64,000 bases of DNA from Effrenium voratum (lineage: Eukaryota; Sar; Dinophyceae; Suessiales; Symbiodiniaceae). A model generated the notes under the pieces. The model was not told the DNA's origin. It worked only from the letters and a program-made list of their open reading frames with translations, and made no database searches. Shown here in pieces: positions 10,137-20,831 of the stretch. Numbering within the stretch: position 1 is the stretch's first letter; each line of letters begins with the position of its first letter. Location: positions 65,001 to 129,000 of the forward strand of contig CAUJNA010000842.1 of the NCBI GenBank assembly GCA_963377175.1, written 5' to 3'. Made by a program: the position numbers and the translations under genes.

Positions 10137-10600
10137 GGGTCAGACAAGTACCCCCCCCCCCCCCTGTGGTTGTGGTCCTGTGGTTGGGTTGTTGTGGTTT
10201 AGGGTTGGTTTAGAATTGGTTTAGGGTATATTTAGGGTGTATTTAGGGTTAGTTTAGGGTTGGTTCAGGGTTGATTTAGGTTGCTTTATGTTGATTTAGG
10301 GTTGGTTTAGGGTTGGTTTAGGTTTAGAGGTGTACGGTTTAGGGTTTGGTTTAGGGTTTGGTTTAGGGTGTATTTAGGGTTGGTTTAGGATTGGTTTAGG
10401 TTTAGGGTTTATTGTTTAGGGATTGGTTTAGGGTGTATTTGGGGTTAGTTTAGGGTTGGTTTAGGGTTAGTTTAGGGTTGATTTATGTTGATTTAGGGTT
10501 GGTTTAGGTTTAGAGGTCTACGGCTTAGGGTTTGGTTTAGGGTGTATTTAGGGTTGGTTTAGGGTTAGTTTAGGGTTGGTTTATGGTTGGTTGCGGGTTG
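10100..10600 (+). repeat. Poly-C tracts and degenerate telomere-like repeats
   Basis: Two C-runs (10104-10127 and about 10150-10164) are followed by about 400 bases built from TTTAGGG, TTTAGGGTTGG and TTTAGGGTGTA variants. TTTAGGG is the plant-type telomere repeat also known in dinoflagellates. The copies are interrupted by extra bases, so this is an interstitial, degenerate array and not an active end. It abuts the AT-rich element. Confidence 0.75.
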
Positions 10601-13490
10601 GCTTGTCCTGGGGGTGGGGGTGCATACTGGCGCACTTCGGCACATGTTCTTGCTATCCTTGACATCCAACATGTTCCCATCATGTCCCGAGCTGGCCAGG
10701 CGCTTCGCGTTGCCATGAGGTGGCGTTGCAGGAAAAGAGTGAGCTCCTATCAGGCGCGCGGGTTCCATGGTTTTACAATGTTCTACAATGTTCTACATGA
10801 GGCAAAACCTGTAAAAGACGACGCGCCCAACATGTGCAGGAGAATGCGAGACACGATAGCCCAAAAAGTTTCCCAAGTTGCTCACATGGTTCTCTAAATT
10901 TATGTAAATTTATCCAACGTTCTCCATGACACATCAGCGCATGTGTCAGGATGTGTCAGGATATGATATATCAGAACATATCAGAACTGTGAATCGGTTC
11001 TCAGTGGTCCACTAACAACTTGCAGGCCGGCCCCACTCTCAATATATCTCAACATCTGTCAATATCTCTCAATACCTCTCAATATCTCTCAATATCTCTC
11101 AATATTTCTCAGTTAGTCTCAGTTGGGTACAATTGAGTACAAGTGATATGACACGAGATGACACGATATCCTTGCTTTGCACTGGTCGTTTTCCGGCTGG
11201 CGCGGCACTCTACCATTTTTTCAATCACACCCTGCAGGCCAGCGCATCTTGCGTATCCAGGAAGACCGCGCACGACACCCTTGGGGGGCCCTGGGGTGTT
11301 GGCAGCAAAGCGGCGCACCGGCTTTATCCGGCTTTGTTCTCGGATGTTCTCAGCGGTTCCATTGTTTCCAGATTTTCCCAGTCTATTTTGATTGTGATTC
11401 CTTTATATTCCTTATTATTCCTTATTATTCCTTTTGTTGGAGTGTCGGCTGTTAGATCTTGTCATGTAGCATTTTGTGATCCATGAGCAGGCGCACAGCC
11501 GTGACTCATCTGTCCCCGCACAAGCGGCTGGTTGTGCGTTTGGCCGCGTTTTTGGCAACCCTGGCAGCGAGCGTGGAGGCCATGCCTTTGCAGGAGGAGG
11601 CCTTGCAAGCCAGCTCTGCGGCCCGTGTGGCGCTGATTGAAACTGCCCTTCCGGGTCGATGCAAGTTTGTGAAGTATCTCGTCCTCCGCCGGTGGCACAT
11701 GTTGGACAGGCACTTGGCCCCAGTTTTTGTATGTTTTTGTCACTTCAAGCAGCTGTGGCGCATTGCATGGTGCATCATGGTGTATCATGGTGCATCATGG
11801 TGCTACATCGGTGAGCTCAGGTTTTCTCCACCGGTCTCTTCAACATCTTGGGCATGGCGCGCATCATTATTGAATCTCATCTTCCAGGTGGCTGGCGGCG
11901 GATCTTCACCTTCGGTGACGTGCAGCACTGCTGCTGTGAGTGCCCAGACGCAGTTTGCGCACTTATTGGCAAGTATTGGCACTCATTACGTGATATGTTA
12001 TTTTAATTTATTTTATGATATTTTAAGTTATTGTAGCATATTTATGCATATTTTAGCCCTTCATATTCAAACATATTCAAACAGATAGTGCCCCCCCCTG
12101 AGGCTTCGGAAGCTTGACAGCCCGAACTCCTGCCAAACACGGAAATCTGGTCGTAGCATCGAGGAGTACAAGTCACTGGTGTCGTTTTTTGCCTACAGCC
12201 GGAATTTGCCGATGCCATGTGTGAGCACGGAGATGAGCAGTGCCAAACGGCAAGCTTCCGCCGAGCTGGAGCCACCGGTTTCAAGGTTTCTTGATTTTGT
12301 CGAGGCCCTCACAGTGCGCTTCAAGCAACTTTGGGTGTCATCGGCAGTGCCGCTGCGGCGCGGCGCCAAGATGATGTGTGAAAGCAAAGATTGGCATGAG
12401 CGGTCCATTTGTCACTTCTGCCAGCTTCTGGATCGGAGCTCACTGGATTTTTAACGCAGCATGTACTGCAGTTCTCAAGGAGCGAAAAGCCTCCGGGACT
12501 GCCGCACTGACTTCATTAACGTTGTCGCAAGCTGCGCACTTGCATGTGACGCAGAGGCAGCTGCCAAGTTGCTGCCGCTTCCACGCAGCGGCTTGTCACA
12601 GGTACTTCTTGAGAGGCTTGCGGAAATACCGCGGTCTAGCATTCGCTTTCCATATCCGCGTGCGCTGCTACATCTCAAGCCATCAGAGCGGAACAGCGCG
12701 TAATGCTACAAAAAGGAGCCCAGGCGTGATTTTCTGATTGTGCTTGTTTCGGGGCTGGCATATGCTGCGTGGTGCGCTTGCGGCAGCGCTCTGTGTCTAT
12801 CTGATTCTATCTGTGTCTCACAGGTAGCGTTTTTTTTTTATGTTTTTTCAGGTACGTCCGGCGCACACATGGAGCCACACGAGTCCAAGATGGCAGCTGG
12901 GAAGGCGCAGCGTGGTTTGGTCAGACATAGTATGTCATAGTCAACACATGTCAACGCCAGCCACATTTATCCTCCGAGATTTTTCCAGTTGTTTCCATTC
13001 TCCGGCTATTTGCACATATCTCCACAAGGCTCATTGACATGTGCTCGAGTGGGTGTTGCGCTGCTTGTACTATCTAATTTTTGAGTAGTTTCTGATTCGT
13101 GCGAATGATTCCGGTTCCGAATGTTTATGAATCGGAGGGCTCCTTACATCTCCTTTGGTCAGATCGCGGAAAGCTGCGGCTTCCATGGCTTCAAGCATTT
13201 TTCAGGGTGTGACAGTCAGTTTCCATTTCTAGGATGCCGAAAGACATCGAAAGACCATGGGTTTGAAAGCTTCGTGGTGTTTTCTTTGAGACCCTTCAAA
13301 CAGTTGCAGCCCTCCAAAATTATAGGTTTCCATGATTCAGGATGGTAGTCCACGGCCTTAAAGCTACCTCACTTGCAAGGGCCTGAAGGTTGTCGAGCCA
13401 GTGCAAGAACTGGAAAACATTGGAAGACCATGGAAAACCTTGGACAACTTTTGGAGACGCCAGTAAACAAAAAAAACCGGATTATGCTCA
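10600..13490 (+). other. GC-rich host-type DNA with possible exons
   Basis: No complete gene is visible. Plausible coding segments on the plus strand are 11483-11640 (Ala-rich, with LQEEALQASSAARVALIE), 12225-12400 (KRQASAELEPPVSRFLDFVE) and 12510-12700 (AAAKLLPLPRSGLSQVLLERL). They are separated by low-complexity DNA, including CTCAATATCT repeats at 11037-11110, and look like exons of an intron-rich gene. None matches a family I recognise, and splice sites were not fixed. Confidence 0.3.
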
Positions 13491-13497
13491 GGAGGCT

Positions 13498-13536
13498 AAA
13501 CTTGTGAGGTGTGCCGGCGGCACACCTCACAAGTTT
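13498..13536. repeat. Perfect 19-bp inverted repeat (hairpin)
   Basis: The arm AAACTTGTGAGGTGTGCCG is followed by one G and then its exact reverse complement. The fold is a 39-base near-perfect hairpin in otherwise unremarkable GC-rich DNA, directly upstream of the exon at 13597. Confidence 0.7.
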
Positions 13537-13596
13537 GGGGGGAGACAATAACTATACAGAAACCATCGGAAACATGTACAAGCCCGACTGTCACAG

Positions 13597-13762
13597 GCGC
13601 TTGTCGACGATGGCGAAGAGGAGGAGGACGCAGTGGAAGAGCTTCCGGCAGAAGTCACGCAGTTTGCCTCGTGGCTTTCTGGCAGAGATGCCAAGAGGTT
13701 GGCCGCCACAGCAAGCCAGTGCTACGAGCCGGCCTACTGTCTTCGGTTTTGGGAGGTGTCAT
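13597..13762 (+). CDS. Internal exon of an unrecognised host-type gene
   Basis: The segment follows an acceptor-like ACTGTCACAG and stays open for about 55 codons in one frame. It encodes an acidic run (DDGEEEEDAVEELPAEV) and then FASWLSGRDAKRLAATAS and CYEPAYCLRFWE. The frame lacks an ATG, as expected of an internal exon. The next coding segment seems to change frame, which fits splicing. No family was recognised. The donor near 13760 is approximate. Confidence 0.4.
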
Positions 13763-14119
13763 CGGTGCCGAGGAGGACTCCGGCTACTTTCTGCTCTCCC
13801 GGCTGAGCGCGTCCACCGATGCGGACGCTGGGTGGAGGGCCGTGACCGCGTGACCGCAGAGACAGCAGTGGAGAAGATCACAGCTTATTCTCGACGGGGG
13901 TCAGGCCCCAAGTTCTTGCTCTACTGCTTACCCGGCGCGGACTTGTTCGGCTACATCACCGGTCACCAAAGAGCCGTGTCTGTCTCTGCACCTGCAGTGG
14001 TGCTTCTCGGCTAGATAGATTATCACACCTTTTCAGACATCAGGGCACGACATGGTGTGTCATGCATGTCAAGGACCAGTTGCCTAGCAATTGAATGCTG
14101 TCCTCAGGCTTCCAATGCA

Positions 14120-14595
14120 AGCAGACGGTTCCGGACTGGGCAACTTCGATGGCAAAGAGGGTGCCTTGCGAGGTGCGCCCAGCGGTGAGCTTGAAGGAGA
14201 GCGCGCTGCAAGGGATGGCCGCCTCAGTTGGCGCTTCGTGCGGCTCGACTGCGTGGAGCCCATACACCCTGCTGGCGATGTGTGATCAGCACGGTCTTGA
14301 CATGAAGGAGTTCCAGGCAGACGTGCGCCGGCTGTTACCACAGGTGGCCCACGATGCTTCTGTTTTTCCATGGAAGCGCCTTGAGCAAATGCAGAGGCAC
14401 CTTAACCCAGAGTGCCTTTGGCGAATAGACCAGCTTCACCGGTCTTTGGGAGGAGCTGACTGCTGGCCCGCTGTTTGGTGGCGAGATGCACGGTTCTTGC
14501 TGCCTGGAAAGATCCAGAGCCACCGCGCAGAGGTTAGCCTTTCTCCGGCGGCGCAGGAGCTCTTCGTTGCCCGCACAGCACAGGAGGCCGGCAGC
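14120..14595 (+). CDS. Long internal exon of an unrecognised host-type gene
   Basis: One frame remains open for about 158 codons and has strong GC-rich codon bias. Recognisable text includes CDQHGLDMKEFQADVRRLLP, FPWKRLEQMQRHLNPECLW and SLSPAAQELFVARTAQEA. The composition is that of a globular helical protein. The frame runs on past 14595 into low-complexity DNA, where an intron probably begins. No catalytic motif or family could be named. It is likely part of the same plus-strand gene as the coding segments at 16325-17698. Confidence 0.45.
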
Positions 14596-14699
14596 TTGTG
14601 CCATTTGTTATCATTTGTTTCCTTTCCTCTGTCACAAGATGTCACAAGGGAACATAGGAGAACACATGACAACACCATATAACACCAGCGGAGTCAGCT

Positions 14700-16030
14700 A
14701 TCTGTCTGTGCGCGTGTGTGGGTTATTGTCTTTCTGCGTGACTCCCTGTCTGTGTGTCCGTGTCTGCGTATGTCTGCGTCTGTGCATGCATTTGCGAATG
14801 TGTGTGTGTGTTATTGTGTGTTTGTCTATATTTATATATTTCCCCAGATAGCTGAAAGCTATAGGGGTTCTAACTTCTAATAAAGAAGGGAAAGTGATTT
14901 GCAAGATTGATGGCCGGGTGCTAGGGGGCATGCAGTTTGGGGTGCTGGTGGATGCTGTTTGGCGAGCTCATGCAGTTTGGGGTGCCGCTGGACGTGTTTT
15001 GCGAGCTTCGCATTTTTGCGAGATTGATGGTCTCATGGAGCTTGGGTGCTGATACAGGTGCTGTTTTGGGGTACGTACTGTTTGGGGTGCTGTTTGAGGT
15101 GCTGGTGACGTTGTGGGCGCAATTTTCCGAGATTGCCGGCGAGTGCTAGGGGGCATGCAGTTTGGGGTGGTGGTGCAAGTGCTGTTTTGGGTTGCTGATT
15201 GAGATGCTGCTGACCGCATTTTTTCTTCTCCCAGAGAACTGAAAACCATAGGCGTTCTATCTTCTAATGAAGAAGGGGACGTTGCAAGATCGACGGCTGG
15301 GAGCTTGGGGGCATGAGCTTTGGGCTACTGGCGCAAGTGCGTGCTGTTCAGTTGAGGTGCTGGTGACAGTGCGTGACGGCAGGGTGATTGGGGACATGTC
15401 CGGTGCGCGCAGGTGCTTGGGGTGCTGTTGGGGCTGCTGTTTTGAGGTGTTGGTGACGGTGCGGGCGCATATGGGTGGCAGGGTGTAGGGCGCGTGCTGT
15501 TTGTGATGTTGCGGTTGTAGCATCATCATGCTGTCCGCAGCATCATGATGCAGTCAGTTGAACCGATTCGAACGTTGTTGCTGCTCTAACTGTGGCGCGT
15601 AGTGGTTCGTGGCTGGTGTATCATCATGATGTAGTCAACCACGTCATGATGCTGCTGGAATCGCTGCGATGCTGCGTTATGGTTCGTGGGCGCGGTGGCG
15701 CCATGATCTGTCAACATCAGGATGATGCTGAGTTTCATTACGTTGTTGCAAGATGATTCGTGGCTGTGGTACCATCATGCTGCTGCATTTGCGATCCCCA
15801 TGATGCTGTTCGCATCACCATGCTGCTGCTCGCATCACCATAGTAGCACGTAATCGTTCGTGGCTGGTGTATCAGCATGGTGTTGTCAACATAATCATTA
15901 TGCTGTTGCGCTCATTAGGGCGTTGTCTGTGCGTTTATTTAGTGCACCATGCTGAGTGGCTGTGGTGTCATCATGATGCTGTCAACATCATCATGATGCC
16001 GCGGGAGCCATTATGATGCTGCGTCATGGT
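14700..16030. repeat. Low-complexity and degenerate tandem repeats
   Basis: Three kinds of repetition follow one another. 14700-14830 is a GTGTGTCTGCGT-rich tract. 14840-15500 contains repeated TGGGGTGCTG/GGTGCTGGTGACGG units and two related blocks (14845-14890 and 15230-15278) with AGAAGGGGA-like ends. 15520-16030 is built from CATCATGATGCTG and GTTCGTGGCTGGTGT units. No gene is supported; this may be a long intron. Confidence 0.6.
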
Positions 16031-16324
16031 TCGTAGCCGTGGTGTGCTATCTGGGGTCTATGCTGGTGTATTTTTATATTTGTATAATATTTTAACTTGC
16101 ATTTGCACTTCTGTTTGTCTTTGTCTCTTGCTGTCTCTGTGATGTGTGACAGATTGTGATAGATTGTGACAGTGATGTTGTCGCTGCTGTGATTTGTGTC
16201 TCCACAGTCTGTCTCGGTACATCTCGGTACGTGTGCTGCGATTTGTGTCTCCATATGTTTTCAATTGTTTTCATAGTCTGTCTCCATGCATGTGTTAAGT
16301 TGTCGTTGCGCCATGTTGCGCCAG

Positions 16325-17340
16325 ATCCTGAGCGCCTTGAAGACGGAAGGCCTCACTTCACAGAAGGTGTCTGGCGTGGCACTTCGGAGGCAGGTGCCTG
16401 GATTGGTGCGCAACATCTCGGAGAAGAAGCGGCTGCAGTGGCGAGACTACGCAGCCCAGTTTGCCACGCATGCTCTCGCCGATCGCTGGGGATGGAATGC
16501 GACATGATGCGACGGAGAGATCTCGACTGTTCGCTGCGTTTGCAGAAGGAAGTGTCGACGGTGCTTTGCGCCACGCAGGGGCGTCGCCTGCCACCTGGTC
16601 ACCGGTGCGGGCGCTGCTTCGTGAGCGCAAGGAGAGGGCAGAGGTAGCCGAGAGGCAAGCTGCCCAGGAGCACCTTCAGCAGACCCTGGCAGCTGTTTCC
16701 TCTGCAGCAAGCAAGGCTGACGAGGCAAGGCTCACATTCTTGTCTGGCCTTGCCTCCATGCATGTGGGGACTTCACTGGATTAACCTGGATTAATTGATC
16801 TTAATCGGGCTGACCTGGGCTGATAGATGTTGAAGGACACAGATGATGGGAGATCAAACGATATCAAACGATAGAATATGATAGAATCTCACACAGTACA
16901 TCACAGCACCACACAGACACGCTCAACAGGGACAGACAAAACAAACACCGACCACCCTGAATCTGCCTAAACATCCCAAGACCAGAAGACTTGTGAAGTC
17001 CCTGGTTGGCAATGAAGTTGCAGGCAGCTATCTTCCGCGCAGTGGCCGCTGAGAAGTGGAACACCGACAAGGCCATTGCTGAGCAACGCCTGGAGACGGC
17101 GCTAAAGCTGTCCCAAGACTCCACGCAGCGCAAGAGCACGGCGTTTGAGCAGGAGGCGGTGCGCAGTCGTGCGCTGTGCCTTTTGTTGCTTGTGCGTGCG
17201 TGGGGCACGGTATCGCTCGCAGGTGGCTCGGCGCTTCTTCTTCACAGACGGCAGCTCGCGGAGCACGGAGGACATTCCCAGGGACTTGATGAAGTGGCTG
17301 GAGGGAAAGAATTGCGCGGCTTGGGCTACAGCGCATGACG
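16325..17340 (+). CDS. Cluster of exons, coiled-coil-rich host-type protein
   Basis: Four open segments with coding-like composition follow acceptor-like AG sites: 16325-16500 (ILSALKTEGLTSQKVSGVAL; the acceptor is GCGCCAG), 16515-16770 (ERKERAEVAERQAAQEHLQQ, a probable coiled coil), 17020-17165 (AAEKWNTDKAIAEQRLETAL, also helical) and 17222-17340 (VARRFFFTDGSSRSTEDIPR). They differ in frame and are separated by short AT- or GT-rich spacers, as expected for introns. The product appears to be a helical protein of unknown function. Exon ends are approximate. Confidence 0.4.
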
Positions 17341-17504
17341 GCCTGCTCTGCTACATTTTGCTATATTTTGCTACTGTTTGCATGCGCGTGCGCTTATACG
17401 TGTGAGTGTGTCTGTGTGTGTGTGTATTTGATTGCCATTGATTGCCGCGAGGTGCCAGAGTTTGTTTGTTTCGGGATGTTTCGGGAAATTTCGGGAATCA
17501 TGAA

Positions 17505-17698
17505 GCAAACTCGAAGCGATCTGAGGTTGCAGTTTTGGATCTCAACATGGTGGAGTCCGGTCAAGGGGCCGAGCCCTTGCCAACGGTGTGCAAGGCGCTC
17601 TGCCAGGATTTCGCGCAGCGCGCGGACAATCTCCTCATGTTCATCCTGCCCCCCGCAAACGAAATTCACTCGTGGGAGCCGAGTCTCTTCCAGGAGCT
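17505..17698 (+). pseudogene. Host-type exon split by the 7.46-kb transposon
   Basis: This frame (VAVLDLNMVESGQGAEPLPT, then KALCQDFAQRADNLLMFILP, ending SLFQEL) runs straight into the transposon's left end at 17699. Deleting the element together with one copy of the CT duplication joins it in frame to 25164 onward (DGLKTKKLYC). The reconstructed exon is open through the junction. The gene is therefore likely interrupted in this copy, unless the element is removed by splicing. Confidence 0.5.
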
Positions 17699-17721
17699 CC
17701 CAGAGGGACCAATAGACCCTT
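17699..17721 (+). repeat. Left terminal inverted repeat
   Basis: A 23-base repeat starting CCCAGAGGGACC, the exact reverse complement of 25139-25161. It is followed by subterminal GACCCTT motifs. Confidence 0.85.
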
Positions 17722-17770
17722 GAAAATTCGACCCTTTTTAAATAAGGGTGTAAGCCCTAGATTGCAAAGT

Positions 17771-17792
17771 CAAATAAGGGTCTATTTTTTTT
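17771..17792 (+). repeat. Left subterminal direct repeat
   Basis: CAAATAAGGGTCTATTTTTT occurs here and, in the same orientation, at 25051-25071 near the right end. Such subterminal repeats are typical transposase-binding sites in TIR transposons. Just downstream, a 21-base ATGAGGGAGGGAGGGGAACAC unit is tandemly duplicated. Confidence 0.7.
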
Positions 17793-17899
17793 ACACCATG
17801 AGGGAGGGAGGGGAACACATGAGGGAGGGAGGGGAACACATGAGCATCACTCTTCTTGTCTCGCATGGCTCAGCAGTTTGTATATAGTGCCCTGCCGCC

Positions 17900-18988
17900 A
17901 TGGCGGGATTAGAACCCGATGCTCGAACTCTCGTCGCGATTTTCAGGAAGCACATGCCAGGAGGACCAAAATCTGCAGACTACTTGCAGCCGGACCCAGA
18001 CATTCTGTGCGCAAGGCTCGAAGATCTCCTCATGGACATATGCCGCATTCAGAGGCGCAAGACTGGCAAGTTCCTGCAAACTTGCATCAAAGAAGCTTGG
18101 GCCTTGAGTCATGGCGAAGTCAAGACTTTTGCTCAAAGACTTCAAGCAGGTTTGGAGCACATCTACCTGAAGAAGAAGCAGGCCACCTCAGGCAAGAAGC
18201 TTGCCCCTGCAGTTGCCAGGATAATCAAGCTTTTGAGCAAGGAGGGCTTGGCTGAGGTGCCAAACGCGTCTGAGCAAGGCAAGGAGGACCTCCAAAACTT
18301 GTCTCCAGAGCAAGTCTCCAAGCTCTACGAGAAGTTTGGCGTGGACACTGTCCCAGAGTTGGCAGCATCCAGCAGTTCCCAGTTGGTCCCCATTGAGGTT
18401 TGCAGCTCCCAAGAAATTCTCGCAAGCCAGGCGTCGGCAGCGCCCCCAGATGTCAACTACAAGCAGTACACTTGTTCGCACGCCGTGGCCCTCGTTCGAC
18501 TCTTTCCTGACGGCTCCCAAACAACTGCCACCATGAAGGTGGGCCCGGGAAGCTTTGCCTTGGGCTGTTTTTCTAGCGAGGAAGAACACGAAAGTGAGAT
18601 TCCCAATTCCATGGTGTTGGCCATGGATCCCAAGGTCAAAAAAGCTGCAAAGGCAGCTGCAAAGGCAGCTGCTATGGCCTTGAAAAGGCCTGCCAGCAAA
18701 GCACCTGCTGACTCTGGGAGTTTGAAAGCCATGAAGAGGCCGGCAGCTGCCCCTGTTGGCCTTCCAAAGTGTAGTGATGCCTCGAATCATTTATTTGCTG
18801 TCATGCACTATAAGAACAGCAATTCGTACGCCATTCGTGCAAAGACTGGCACCAAAGCCCAGCTCTTTTGTGTCCCCTTTGGTGAAAGGACTCCACAGCA
18901 AGTTTTTGGCATTGTCAAGGATGCTGTGGCTAAGCTCACCGCTGGAGACGATGTCCAAGCTGTGAAGGAGTGGGCACGATCTGCGTAG
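17900..18988 (+). CDS. Transposon gene A: Lys/Ala-rich protein of unknown function
   Basis: An uninterrupted frame of 362 residues starting at an ATG 200 bases inside the element. The N-terminal 130 residues look helical and basic (DILCARLEDLLMDICRIQRR; AQRLQAGLEHIYLKKKQA). The middle is Ser/Gln-rich. Residues near 240-280 are a Lys/Ala/Pro run (KKAAKAAAKAAAMALKRPAS) like those of many dinoflagellate nuclear proteins, probably a nuclear or DNA-binding signal. A small C-terminal domain (AVMHYKNSNSYAIRAKTG, then VFGIVKDAVAKLTAGDD) may bind DNA. It is the first of four co-oriented genes. No enzyme motif is visible, and an accessory role in transposition is inferred from position only. Confidence 0.65.
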   Translation: MAGLEPDARTLVAIFRKHMPGGPKSADYLQPDPDILCARLEDLLMDICRIQRRKTGKFLQTCIKEAWALSHGEVKTFAQRLQAGLEHIYLKKKQATSGKKLAPAVARIIKLLSKEGLAEVPNASEQGKEDLQNLSPEQVSKLYEKFGVDTVPELAASSSSQLVPIEVCSSQEILASQASAAPPDVNYKQYTCSHAVALVRLFPDGSQTTATMKVGPGSFALGCFSSEEEHESEIPNSMVLAMDPKVKKAAKAAAKAAAMALKRPASKAPADSGSLKAMKRPAAAPVGLPKCSDASNHLFAVMHYKNSNSYAIRAKTGTKAQLFCVPFGERTPQQVFGIVKDAVAKLTAGDDVQAVKEWARSA

Positions 18989-19471
18989 AACACGGTACAC
19001 TGTGGTCCAAAACCTGCACTTGTTTTTTGGGGAATGCGCATGTTCGAATGTATATGTGAACGCATCTGCAGTGTGTGTTGTTGCAAACAGGCCAGGCTGT
19101 GTGAACACATGCAATTTCAACTGACACATTCTTACGTACAAAAGGAACAAACGACAAACCACCACAATGTTTATGAGGGAGGGAGGGAGGCGACCTTGGT
19201 GGGAAGGATGGTGGCTTGAAAGTGTTCTGTTTTAAAATTGTTGCAAACCAACCATGTGCAGGAGGGAGGGAGGAGCTAAATTGTTGTAACATGACCCCAA
19301 TGGTGTTTTTATGATGTTGGAATAATTTGTAGCTGTAAAAGGGATTGTCTAAGGGGCACTGGGCGCTTGACACATGCTTGGTCGCAGTTTGCTTGATGCA
19401 TGGCTCATGTTGGAAACCTGTTGCTTGATGCATGGCTCATGTGAGCGATCCTGAGCTGTCTCGGTGCCACC

Positions 19472-20831
19472 ATGCCTTCCCTGAAGAGGCCTGCCAGTGC
19501 CCCTGCAAAAGCAAAGTGCAAGGCCAAAGCCAAGGCCAAGGCCAATGAGCCCCAGGCCAAAGCTGTGCCCCCTGTAGAGGGGGAAGAAGAAATGTCGCCT
19601 GAAGCCAAAGCTGCATCCATTGTTTTGGAGCAGTTGCAAGAGAGCATGGGTGGGCCTGATGGCTTTGTGCCTGCAAACCCAAGCTTGGCTGCCATACATG
19701 CCACTGTGACAGAGGCATGCCAGGAGGCTTTGGCTGCCAAAGCTGCCCCGGACGCTGCGCCTGCTGCTCCTCGCCCATGGTGTCCTGACCAGTGGACCGA
19801 GGATAACCGGACCTGGTGGCGTCCTTGCAGGTTGTGCTCTAAGAGGTACTACTGGCGGGTCGGCTGTATGAGCACAAAGTGCGTTTCTTGGCTGGGAGGG
19901 AGGGACCGAGAGTACGGGACTGGGAGGGAGGGACTGGAAAAGAGGGACTGGGAGGGAGGGACTGGGACTGGGAGGGAGGCACTGCAAGAGACGGACTGGG
20001 AGGGAGCTGAAACATGTTTTTCCCTGTTGTCTCAGGCTGACTTCAAGAAGGAGGAGCTGGCCAAGGACAAGAAGAAGGGCAAGAAGAAGTGGAGCAAGCA
20101 AGACTGTATCGACCCTGAACTGAAAATCATGGGGGGAGGATGTGGTCACTGAAAAATAATGCAAAACAAGACAACCTATAGGGAGCCCGAAGGAAGGAGG
20201 GAGGGAGGAAGGGACGGCAACTTGTAATGCCAATATCCCAAGCTGCCACCCGAGGACTGGGATGCAGCTACATTTGCTCCTGGAGGTGTTTGGGATGGCT
20301 CTGGACCTTCCAACATGGCAACCTGTCTGCATTTCATGTGTTGTTTTAGAGCTTGCACTTGGCACCCTGAGGGAGGGAGGGAGGGGTGCCAAAGACTAAT
20401 TAATTCATAGAAGCACATTTATGCAAGACCATTGTACAGCATGGTGAGGGAGGGAGGGAAAAAACCACCATGATACCTGCCAGGTACCACCTGTACCTCC
20501 TCCTGTGCCTCCTCCACCGAAACCGCCAGCGGTACCACCTGCAAGGCCACCAGTGCAGCCCAAGCCAAACGTGAAATTCGGAGGCTTCAAAGCCATGCCT
20601 GTCCCCAAGCCGGTTGTGAAAGCACCTGCAGCCAAAGCTATGCCAAAGACCACTGACCACCCCCCAAAGCCTGTGGGGTGGTTTTTGGTCAATTCGACGG
20701 TGACAGTGGCAGAAGTTTATGATGTGGCCGACCAGCCTGCCGCTCCCATGTTGCCTCCTCCTCCTACAAGGAATGAGGCAGGCTATCGTGCGTATGCTGC
20801 AGCTATGCATAGGCAGCATCAGCAGGAGTAA
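19472..20831 (+). CDS. Transposon gene B: KRPA-rich protein, probably spliced
   Basis: The start ATG at 19472 opens a Lys/Ala-rich N-terminus (LKRPASAPAKAKCKAKAKAK). It is followed by a Trp/Cys-containing segment (WTEDNRTWWRPCRLCSKRYY) that may bind metal, then a G-rich stretch at 19895-20035 and a basic segment (DFKKEELAKDKKKGKKKW) ending near 20152. The G-rich stretch stays open in the same frame, so it is either translated or a frame-neutral intron. Further coding pieces are 20238-20325 (LPPEDWDAATFAPGGVWDGS) and 20480-20831, which is Pro-rich and ends in RAYAAAMHRQHQQE. GAGGGAGGG tracts between pieces suggest introns. Exon borders are approximate. Confidence 0.5.

Larger units (their letters stand above)
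1690..10140. mobile_element. Degenerate Polinton/Maverick-like element
   Basis: An AT-rich block of about 8.4 kb lies between GC-rich flanks. It encodes a protein-primed type family B DNA polymerase (4649-8425, plus) and a retroviral-type DDE integrase (8415-9332, minus), the pair that defines Polintons/Mavericks. It also holds a zinc-finger protein and three small related genes on the minus strand. Capsid, packaging ATPase and protease genes were not recognised, and terminal inverted repeats and a target duplication were not found, so this is probably a partial copy. The polymerase is broken at many points while the integrase is intact. The edges are set by composition only and are accurate to perhaps 100 bases. 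Confidence 0.8.

Noticed and set aside
15520..16030. CATCATGATG-rich region as a regulatory array
   Set aside because: The units are irregular in length and order and grade into other low-complexity DNA, so a simple degenerate repeat is the better explanation.
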